Part shown: piece after piece, positions 1 to 5,013 of the stretch | How positions within the stretch are numbered: the stretch's first letter is position 1 | Layout: each line of letters starts with the position of its first letter | Assembly: GCA_947446335.1 (NCBI GenBank) | Contig: CANFGA010000169.1 | Span: forward strand, 1-6,841 | DNA from: Oxalobacteraceae bacterium | GTDB taxonomy: Bacteria > Pseudomonadota > Gammaproteobacteria > Burkholderiales > Burkholderiaceae_D | Direction: 5' to 3' | DNA: 6,841 bases | Notes under the pieces: model-generated | Told to the model about the DNA's origin: nothing | Database searches by the model: none | What the model saw: only the letters and a program-made list of their open reading frames with translations | Made by a program: the position numbers and the translations under genes

Positions 1-646
1 GGCGCGCGGCATCTTCGTCAGTGCCGCACTGGCGCGCTGCCAGCAAGGCTGGCAATGCAATATCGAGTGCATGCGGAAAACCGGCCTGGGCCTGGCCCAG
101 CGCGCCGCCGACGCCATGCTCGCGGCGCACCCGTTCGCCGTTGTTGCCGGTGCAAACAGGCGCATGGCGATCCTTGATGCGCGCCAGAGCACCGGCGCGC
201 GCCGCCACCGCCTGCGGACAGAGACTCTGGCTCTGACCCTGGGCCGCCGCCGTCACCAGCAAGCCCAGCGCCCAGATCGCGCCGCGGTGGGTATTGACGC
301 CGCCGGTCGCATCCAGCATCGCCAGTTCGCCGCTGCGCCCGATCGCGCCTATCGTCTCGCGCAAACACCGGGGATGCTTGTTGCCGTGATCGCTCCCGGC
401 CTGCGCCATCGCCAGAAAGGTCGGATGCAAGGCCCAGGCCGAATGGCACATCAAGTCCCAGCTCAGATCGCGGTGCGCGCCGCGGCTGCGCAAGTCGACC
501 AGGCCGGGCTTGGGTGTGAGCGTCACTTCATCGATCAAGGCCGCCACCGCCAGATCGGCTAGGCGCCGGCACCAGGCCATCGTGGCCGGCACAGTTGACT
601 GAGATTGCCCGACACGCTCGATCAGGTCCAGATCGGCTGTCGTCAT
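1..646 (-). CDS. mdcB: MdcB, triphosphoribosyl-dephospho-CoA synthase (partial, 3' end outside window)
   Basis: MdcB makes 2'-(5''-triphosphoribosyl)-3'-dephospho-CoA from ATP and dephospho-CoA. This is the precursor of the prosthetic group that is later attached to the acyl carrier subunit (MdcC) of malonate decarboxylase; it acts in the cytoplasm. The frame is open from ATG at 646-644 to the left edge: 215 codons with no stop, against roughly 280-300 residues for the family, so the C-terminal quarter or so is missing. Family motifs visible: TPKPGLVD (44-51) followed by GAHRDL (56-61), GGVNTHRGAIW (115-125), and EHGVGG with GFP (176-191). They match the CitG/MdcB family. The start is supported by AGGAG six bases upstream (653-657), inside the mdcA 3' end, and by a one-base overlap with the mdcA stop, implying translational coupling. 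CitG of the citrate lyase system is the relative it could be confused with, but the link to mdcA decides for MdcB. Confidence 0.92.
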   Translation of the reverse strand, partial: MTTADLDLIERVGQSQSTVPATMAWCRRLADLAVAALIDEVTLTPKPGLVDLRSRGAHRDLSWDLMCHSAWALHPTFLAMAQAGSDHGNKHPRCLRETIGAIGRSGELAMLDATGGVNTHRGAIWALGLLVTAAAQGQSQSLCPQAVAARAGALARIKDRHAPVCTGNNGERVRREHGVGGALGQAQAGFPHALDIALPALLAARQCGTDEDAAR

Positions 647-657
647 CACCAGCTCCT
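646..657 (-). promoter_or_regulatory. mdcB ribosome binding site and TGATG coupling junction
   Basis: On the minus strand AGGAG (657-653) lies six bases before the mdcB ATG (646-644), and the mdcA stop TGA (648-646) shares its last base with that ATG. A strong Shine-Dalgarno inside the upstream gene with an overlapping stop/start is the usual arrangement for termination-reinitiation coupling. The site also fixes the mdcB start. Confidence 0.8.
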
Positions 658-2325
658 GAACTTGGCTGGCGGGTCGTACAAGCCATCGGACCAGGCCACC
701 AGATCGGCCACGCTCTTGGCCGCCAGCAAAGAACGATTGGCCTGCAGCCGATCGACGCCCATGTCTTCGGGAAAGGCAACCAGGCCATCCTGGCGCAGTT
801 TTCTGGTCATCGCCGGGTCGTGTTTCAAGCCGATCGGCGTCACGCCCGCGACGGCGGCGATCATCGCCTTGCGCTGTTCCAAGGAATCGGCCTTGTACAG
901 ATAGGCAATGCCTTCCTCGGTCAGCACATGGGTCACATCGTCGCCATAGATCATCACCGGCGCCAGCGGCATCCCCGAATCGCGCCCGACCGCGACCGCG
1001 TCCAGCGTCTCGACAATCGTCGGCTGGCCCGCGCCCTGGAAGGTTTCCACCGATTGCACGACCAGCTTCTTGCCGCGCGCCAAAGGATCGTCGACTTCGA
1101 TCAAGTCCAGCCAGGCCGGGGTGGCATGGCGCCGACCGCGCGGATCGTGGCCCATGTTGGGCGCGCCGCCAAAACCGGTCAAGCGCCCGCGCGTCACAGT
1201 CGACGAATTGCCCACCCCATCCATTTGCAGGGTCGAGCCGATGAACAGATCGACCGCATACTGGCCGGCCAGCTGACACAGCGCGCGGTTCGAACGCATT
1301 GAACCGTCGCGCCCGGTGAAGAAGATATCGGGGCGCGCCGCGACATAGTTTTCCATCCCCAGTTCGCCGCCAAAGCAATGGATGCTCTCGACCCAGCCGC
1401 TTTCGATCGCAGGAATCATCGTCGGATGCGGGTTCAGCGTCCAGTTGCGGCAAATCTTGCCCTTCAAGCCCAGTTGCTGGCCGTAGGTCGGGAGTATCAA
1501 TTCGATCGCCGCCGTGTTGAAGCCGATCCCGTGATTGAGCGACTGAACCTGGTGGCGCTCGTAGACCCCGCGGATCGCCATCATCGCCATCAGGATGTGA
1601 AGCGGCTTGATCAGGCGCGGATCGCGCGTGAACAGCGGCTCCAAAAAGAAAGGTTGGTCCGACTGGACCACGAAATCGACCCATGAGCCAGGGATGTCGA
1701 CGCGCGGCAAGTCGGTCACATCGTCGACGATTTCATTGACCTGGGCGATCACGATGCCGTCGCGAAAGGCGGCGGCCTCGACCAGGGTCGGCGTATCTTC
1801 GGTGCTGGCGCCGGTGTACAGATTGCCCTGGCGGTCGGCCTTGAAGCCGGCGACCAGCACCACGTTCGGGCTCAAGTCGACGAACAGACGCGCATACAGT
1901 TCGACATAGGTATGGATCGCGCCCATTTCCAGCAAGCCATCTTGCAAAAACTGGGAAATGCGCAAGCTCTGGCCACCGGCAAAGGCGAAATCGAGTTTGC
2001 GCGCGATGCCGCGCTCGAACAGATCGAGATGCTCGGGCAGGCTGACGCTGGGCATGATCATGTGCAGATGGTTGACCTTGGCGCTGTCGACCTGGACCAG
2101 CGCGCGCGCCAGGAAATCGGCCTGCTTCTGGTTATTGCCTTCCAGCACCACCCGGTCGCCCGGCGCGATCAACAGTTCGAGCGCCGCGACGATGCTGTCG
2201 CTGCGCAGCACCGAGCCGCTGGCCAGGTCGCGCACCAGCGCCAGGCGGCGATTCTTCTCGGTCTTGCGCTTGTTCCATTGCGTCGCCGCTGGCGTCTGTG
2301 CTTGTTGCTGGGGGCTGAGGGGCAT
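646..2325 (-). CDS. mdcA: MdcA, malonate decarboxylase alpha subunit (acetyl-ACP:malonate ACP transferase)
   Basis: MdcA is the cytoplasmic alpha subunit of biotin-independent malonate decarboxylase. It moves the acyl carrier protein thioester from acetate to malonate, giving malonyl-S-ACP and acetate; the MdcD/E subunits then decarboxylate malonyl-S-ACP to regenerate acetyl-S-ACP. The protein is 559 residues, close to the usual 550 or so, and appears intact. Characteristic stretches are a CoA-transferase-like N-terminal half, FGGELGMENY (318-327) and FGGAPNMG followed by DPRGRRH (385-400), all typical of MdcA. The start is ATG at 2325-2323 with GGAG at 2334-2331, five bases upstream. It is the first gene of a minus-strand operon, overlapping mdcB by one base, and is divergent from mdcR. 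Citrate lyase alpha and other CoA transferases are distant relatives, but the motif set and the neighbours identify MdcA. Expression is probably MdcR-controlled and malonate-inducible, by analogy with characterised mdc operons. Confidence 0.96.
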   Translation of the reverse strand: MPLSPQQQAQTPAATQWNKRKTEKNRRLALVRDLASGSVLRSDSIVAALELLIAPGDRVVLEGNNQKQADFLARALVQVDSAKVNHLHMIMPSVSLPEHLDLFERGIARKLDFAFAGGQSLRISQFLQDGLLEMGAIHTYVELYARLFVDLSPNVVLVAGFKADRQGNLYTGASTEDTPTLVEAAAFRDGIVIAQVNEIVDDVTDLPRVDIPGSWVDFVVQSDQPFFLEPLFTRDPRLIKPLHILMAMMAIRGVYERHQVQSLNHGIGFNTAAIELILPTYGQQLGLKGKICRNWTLNPHPTMIPAIESGWVESIHCFGGELGMENYVAARPDIFFTGRDGSMRSNRALCQLAGQYAVDLFIGSTLQMDGVGNSSTVTRGRLTGFGGAPNMGHDPRGRRHATPAWLDLIEVDDPLARGKKLVVQSVETFQGAGQPTIVETLDAVAVGRDSGMPLAPVMIYGDDVTHVLTEEGIAYLYKADSLEQRKAMIAAVAGVTPIGLKHDPAMTRKLRQDGLVAFPEDMGVDRLQANRSLLAAKSVADLVAWSDGLYDPPAKFRSW

Positions 2326-2330
2326 GCAAT

Positions 2331-2334
2331 CTCC
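2331..2334 (-). promoter_or_regulatory. mdcA ribosome binding site
   Basis: GGAG on the minus strand, followed by five bases (ATTGC) and then the ATG at 2325. The spacing is good and selects this start over other in-frame possibilities. Confidence 0.7.
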
Positions 2335-2358
2335 GGCTATTGAATCATCGTGAATTGC

Positions 2359-2387
2359 AAGATAGAATCATTCGCCCAGCACTTCAA
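2359..2387 (-). promoter_or_regulatory. Predicted sigma-70 promoter of the mdc operon
   Basis: Reading the minus strand, TTGAAG (2387-2382) and TATCTT (2364-2359) are separated by 17 bases. Each matches four of six consensus positions, as expected for an activator-dependent promoter. Transcription would start near 2352, leaving a leader of about 26 bases before the mdcA ATG. The choice is supported by position: the palindromic operator centre at 2415 then falls near -63, where LysR-type activators normally have their recognition site. No experimental start is known here, and other weak hexamers exist in this AT-rich gap. Confidence 0.45.
2365..2373. promoter_or_regulatory. Possible secondary MdcR (activation) site within the mdc promoter
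   Basis: GAAT-C-ATTC is a perfect nine-base palindrome lying in the -35/-10 spacer of the predicted mdc promoter. Its left seven bases (GAATCAT) recur at 2342-2348, 23 bases away, about two helical turns. LysR-type regulators commonly bind a second, weaker site near -35 to -10 besides the main site near -65. Assigning this element to MdcR is inference; the sequence is short and AT-rich, so chance is possible. Confidence 0.3.
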
Positions 2388-2402
2388 TCAACCCAGCAGG
2401 CG

Positions 2403-2427
2403 ATTCATTACCTTGAAGTTAATGAAT
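2403..2427. promoter_or_regulatory. Palindromic operator, predicted main MdcR binding site
   Basis: A 25-base near-perfect palindrome centred on 2415. The outer arms ATTCATTA (2403-2410) and TAATGAAT (2420-2427) are exact reverse complements, and the inner CTT/AAG (2412-2414 and 2416-2418) also pair. The only mismatch is 2411 against 2419. It contains TTA-N9-TAA, the T-N11-A geometry (T2409, A2421) of LysR-type recognition sites. It lies between divergent mdcA and mdcR, 42 bases before the mdcR start and near -63 of the predicted mdc promoter. Such a site would serve both activation of mdc and autorepression of mdcR. Confidence 0.7.
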
Positions 2428-2441
2428 TCACGCGATAAAAA
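2413..2441 (+). promoter_or_regulatory. Weak candidate promoter for mdcR
   Basis: TTGAAG (2413-2418) and TAAAAA (2436-2441) are 17 bases apart, four of six matches each. The -35 box lies inside the operator palindrome, so MdcR binding there would block it, consistent with the autorepression common among LysR regulators. The predicted start, near 2448, leaves only about ten bases before the ATG at 2458, which is short. The call is therefore tentative. Confidence 0.25.
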
Positions 2442-2457
2442 ATACGAAGACGACTCC

Positions 2458-3399
2458 ATGGCCCTCGATGATGCAATCACGCTGAAAAAGCTGGAAGTCT
2501 TTCTCGCCTTCATGGCGATGGGTAACATGGCGCGCGTGGCCGAAGCGCTCGAACAAAGCACGGTCAGCGTGCATCGCGCACTGCATTCGCTCGAAGAGGC
2601 GTTGCACTGTCCGCTCTTCAAGCGCGAGGGGCGATCATTGATCCCGCTGCAAAGCGCCTACATCTTCGTCGACTACGCAAAGCGATCGATCAATGAATGC
2701 GAGGAAGGCGTGCGCAAGGTGCGCGAGGCGGCCGGTTTCAACGCCACCCGGCTGAAGATAGGCTCGCTCTATTCGCTGACGCTGCGCTGCATTCCGCAAC
2801 TGATGATCGGGCTCAAGTCGCGCCGCCCCGAGCTCGATCTGGACTTGACGCTGGGCTCGAATCGGGAATTGCTGAAAAGCCTGGCCGATGGACAGCTCGA
2901 TGCGATCGTCATCGGTTTGCATAGCGACAACAACGATCGCGCGCTCATTTCGGTGCCGCTGTTCTACGATGACGTCTATCTGGCCGCGCCGCTGGCCTCG
3001 CCTCTTGCCAGCTGCGCCAGGGTCGATCTGGCCGATGTGCGCGACGAAAAATTCGTCACGCTGACCGAAGGCTATGCGACCTCGGAAGACTTCGAATATT
3101 GCTTTCAAAAAGCCGGCTTTCGGCCCGGCATCGTGATGCGGGTCAAGGATATTTTTTCGCTGATCAACCTGATCAGCGCCGGCATGGGCTACAGCCTGCT
3201 GCCGGGACGGATCGCCGAATTCAGCCCGCGCATCGAACTGATTCCGCTGCATGAAAAATACGCGACGCGCCAGTTGATCACGCTATTGATCCTGAAAAGC
3301 CGCGAGCGCGACCCGAACTTGCTGGCGCTGGCCGCCGAGTGCCGCGTGGCCGGACGCAGCGGCGCCAGCCAGTACACCGTGCCGCCGCGTTCGCTCTAA
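2458..3399 (+). CDS. mdcR: MdcR, LysR-type transcriptional regulator of malonate utilisation
   Basis: A 313-residue LysR-type regulator. A winged helix-turn-helix spans about 8-67, with the recognition helix around STVSVHRALHSLEE (34-47). A linker helix follows, then a periplasmic-binding-protein-like effector domain from about residue 98 to 299. The N-terminal pattern KKLEVFLAF..GN.ARVAEAL..STVSVHRALHSLEE is the one I associate with MdcR, and the position divergent from mdcA supports this. The expected role is to activate the mdc operon in response to malonate (or a derivative) and to repress itself. I chose ATG 2458 rather than the in-frame GTG at 2350 or ATG at 2422. It gives standard LysR length, GAAGA sits seven bases upstream (weak), and the extra 36 codons would run through the AT-rich operator and have no family resemblance. 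The stop overlaps the convergent antiporter gene. Confidence 0.9.
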   Translation: MALDDAITLKKLEVFLAFMAMGNMARVAEALEQSTVSVHRALHSLEEALHCPLFKREGRSLIPLQSAYIFVDYAKRSINECEEGVRKVREAAGFNATRLKIGSLYSLTLRCIPQLMIGLKSRRPELDLDLTLGSNRELLKSLADGQLDAIVIGLHSDNNDRALISVPLFYDDVYLAAPLASPLASCARVDLADVRDEKFVTLTEGYATSEDFEYCFQKAGFRPGIVMRVKDIFSLINLISAGMGYSLLPGRIAEFSPRIELIPLHEKYATRQLITLLILKSRERDPNLLALAAECRVAGRSGASQYTVPPRSL

Positions 3400-4772
3400 T
3401 GGCTTGAGTTCGAGGCGGGCGCCACCGGTGCTGCAGATTTCGACGGTTCAGCAAACGCCACCGGCAAGCGCTCTAACTGGGCGCGCGCCAGCGTCGCATA
3501 CAGCGGCGGGCTCATGATGCGCGAAATCGTGCTCGCTACCAGAGCGCAAGCCATCAGGCTCAGCACCATCGCATGGCCATCGACCATTTCCATCACGATG
3601 ATGAACGAGGTCAAAGGCGCCTGCGTGGCCGCCGCCAGAAAGCCGGCCATCCCGAGCGCGATCAGCGTGGGTGCATGCGGAAAATGCATCAGCATCGCGA
3701 TGTCGTTACCCAAGGCGGCACCGATCGACAACGACGGCGCGAAGATGCCAGCGGGCACGCCCGACCAGGCGGTGAGCCAGGTCGCGATGAATTTCAGGAA
3801 GAAAAATATCGACGGCACGACAGCCGTTCCTTCGACCATATGGCGCGTGTAGATTGACCCGCTGCCAAACGTATCGCCATTGCTGACGAGGCCGATCACT
3901 GCCACCGCCAGGCCACAGCCGGCGGCGAACAGCACCGGGCGGCGCAGCCGCAGGCGGCTCCAGCGATCGCGCGCATTGCCATTCAAGGAATGCACCATCA
4001 GGCGCGAAAAAAGGCCGCCGGCCAGACCGCAGCACAATGCCACCACCATGCCCGGCAAGATGAGTGAAAAATCGATCGCCTGGGCCCGGATCACGCCGAA
4101 ATAAGTGGCATTGCCATCCAGCGAGACCGCGATCAATCCGGCCAGCACGATGCACGACATGATCAAGCCGCTGTTGCGCTGCTCGGGCGTGCGCGACAAT
4201 TCCTCGATCGCGAACATGACGCCGGCCAGCGGCGTATTGAATGCCGCCGCGATGCCGGCCGCGCCGCCAGCCACCAGCAAGCCATGGTCGCTGACCGCGG
4301 CGTTTTTCGGCAGCCAGCGCCGCACCGACAGCATCACGCCGGCGGCAACCTGCACCGACGGCCCCTCGCGCCCGAGCGACAGCCCGGCCAGCAAACCCCA
4401 GCTGGTCAGAACGATCTTGGCAGCGCTCAGCTTGAGCGACACAAACAGGGAGCGATGCTCGGGAGATACCAGAGGGTCGAGCGTGGCCATCACTTGCGGT
4501 ATGCCCGAGCCACCCGCGCCGGCCACATGACGCCGCGTCAGCCAGACGATGACACCCGCGCACAAAGGCGTCCACAGCAGTGGACTCCACCAGGCCAGCG
4601 TGCGCATGCCGGAAAACAGATCAAACGCATGCTCGGACATCCAGGTGAAGCCGACCACGACCAGGCCAGATAACGCAGCAAAAAGCACCACCAAGGTGCG
4701 CGTGAGCCATGTGCGCCAATCGGTCAATTCTTTTTCAAAGCCCGCCTTCAAATGGTGTTCGTGCTGCTGCAT
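3396..4772 (-). CDS. ClC-family chloride/proton antiporter
   Basis: A 458-residue inner-membrane protein of the ClC family, which exchanges chloride for protons (or passes chloride passively). Diagnostic positions are all present: GSGIP with selectivity serine S89 (88-92), GREGP with gating glutamate E136 (134-138), IEE with E191 matching the proton glutamate of E. coli ClcA (E203), GIFAP (342-346) and pore tyrosine Y425 in PPLY. Having both the gating and the proton glutamate favours an antiporter over a channel. There are many hydrophobic helices and no C-terminal CBS domains; the last 30 or so residues are an Ala/Ser/Pro-rich tail. I chose ATG 4772: GGAG (4785-4782) lies nine bases upstream and the length fits. 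The frame extends to a TTG at 4880 and an ATG at 4826, but neither has a ribosome binding site. The role (acid stress, chloride homeostasis) cannot be settled from context. Confidence 0.93.
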   Translation of the reverse strand: MQQHEHHLKAGFEKELTDWRTWLTRTLVVLFAALSGLVVVGFTWMSEHAFDLFSGMRTLAWWSPLLWTPLCAGVIVWLTRRHVAGAGGSGIPQVMATLDPLVSPEHRSLFVSLKLSAAKIVLTSWGLLAGLSLGREGPSVQVAAGVMLSVRRWLPKNAAVSDHGLLVAGGAAGIAAAFNTPLAGVMFAIEELSRTPEQRNSGLIMSCIVLAGLIAVSLDGNATYFGVIRAQAIDFSLILPGMVVALCCGLAGGLFSRLMVHSLNGNARDRWSRLRLRRPVLFAAGCGLAVAVIGLVSNGDTFGSGSIYTRHMVEGTAVVPSIFFFLKFIATWLTAWSGVPAGIFAPSLSIGAALGNDIAMLMHFPHAPTLIALGMAGFLAAATQAPLTSFIIVMEMVDGHAMVLSLMACALVASTISRIMSPPLYATLARAQLERLPVAFAEPSKSAAPVAPASNSSH

Positions 4773-4842
4773 CGTGATGATCTCCGCGCAGGCGTCACGA
4801 TGTTTCAAACCGCCGGCGCTTGCCATGACATTGTGATTGAAA

Positions 4843-4861
4843 GGGCCGGCGAAACCGGCCC
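4843..4861. other. GC-rich stem-loop in the antiporter leader
   Basis: GGGCCGG (4843-4849) and CCGGCCC (4855-4861) form a perfect seven-base, all-GC stem around a five-base loop. It lies upstream of the antiporter start and immediately downstream of a consensus -10 box on the minus strand, so it would sit at the very 5' end of that transcript. In that direction it is followed by TTTCAATC, a poor U-tract, so a full terminator is unlikely. A 5' stabilising stem-loop or a weak attenuator are alternatives. Confidence 0.6.
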
Positions 4862-4868
4862 GGACTGA

Positions 4869-4897
4869 ATTATAAAGCAACGTCTTGGAGCACTCGA
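4869..4897 (-). promoter_or_regulatory. Predicted sigma-70 promoter of the ClC antiporter gene
   Basis: On the minus strand a perfect TATAAT (4874-4869) is preceded, 17 bases upstream, by TCGAGT (4897-4892), which matches only three of six -35 positions. Transcription would start near 4862, giving a leader of about 90 bases that begins with the stem-loop at 4861-4843 and holds the GGAG ribosome binding site at 4785-4782. The consensus -10 box in a non-coding gap makes this a reasonable call despite the poor -35. Confidence 0.5.
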
Positions 4898-4913
4898 TAG
4901 CGTCAGGTGCGCG

Positions 4914-4931
4914 ATCCGGATAAAAAATCCG
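4914..4931. repeat. ATCCG/CGGAT inverted repeats in the divergent antiporter-chemoreceptor gap
   Basis: ATCCGGAT (4914-4921) is a self-complementary octamer. Its second half pairs again with ATCCG (4927-4931) across an A-tract, giving CGGAT-AAAAA-ATCCG. It lies upstream of the predicted antiporter promoter and about 85-100 bases before the chemoreceptor start, so it could be a regulator site. No family is recognisable, and short repeats like this can arise by chance. Confidence 0.3.
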
Positions 4932-5000
4932 TCAAAAATGATTACCAGAAACAACTATTTTCCATTAGGATGCAAAATCTTCCTGCCACTGCCATCTCAC

Positions 5001-5005
5001 AAAGG
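5001..5005 (+). promoter_or_regulatory. Chemoreceptor ribosome binding site
   Basis: AAAGG, eight bases before the ATG at 5014. It overlaps the in-frame GTG at 5005, which therefore cannot be the start served by this site, and so favours ATG 5014. Confidence 0.6.
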
Positions 5006-5013
5006 TGTTCATC

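Noticed and set aside
21..562. Plus-strand and alternative minus-strand open frames of 71-163 codons over the left end
   Set aside because: They are shadows of mdcB in high-GC DNA. Their products are Arg/Ala/Gly-rich with no family resemblance, while the mdcB frame carries conserved motifs throughout.
595..1302. A 235-codon plus-strand open frame opposite mdcA
   Set aside because: Its product is rich in Arg, His and Gln with no recognisable domain. It lies antisense to highly conserved mdcA sequence, as expected from codon bias in GC-rich genes.
2635..3252. A 205-codon minus-strand open frame opposite mdcR
   Set aside because: It has shadow-frame composition, no ribosome binding site that I can see and no family resemblance; the mdcR frame is intact.
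4843..4861. Stem-loop as a Rho-independent terminator
   Set aside because: No run of T follows on the plus strand, and only TTTCAATC follows on the minus strand. No gene ends nearby; both neighbours start here.
4773..4880. N-terminal extension of the antiporter to TTG 4880 or ATG 4826
   Set aside because: Neither start has a ribosome binding site, and the extension would cover the predicted promoter's transcript start and the stem-loop. ATG 4772 has GGAG and gives the usual family length.
4921..4950. Sigma-28 (flagellar) promoter upstream of the chemoreceptor
   Set aside because: TAAA is present at 4921-4924, but nothing resembling GCCGATAA follows at the required distance. Sigma-70 candidates such as TTACCA with TAGGAT (4942-4971) are also too weak to list as a feature.
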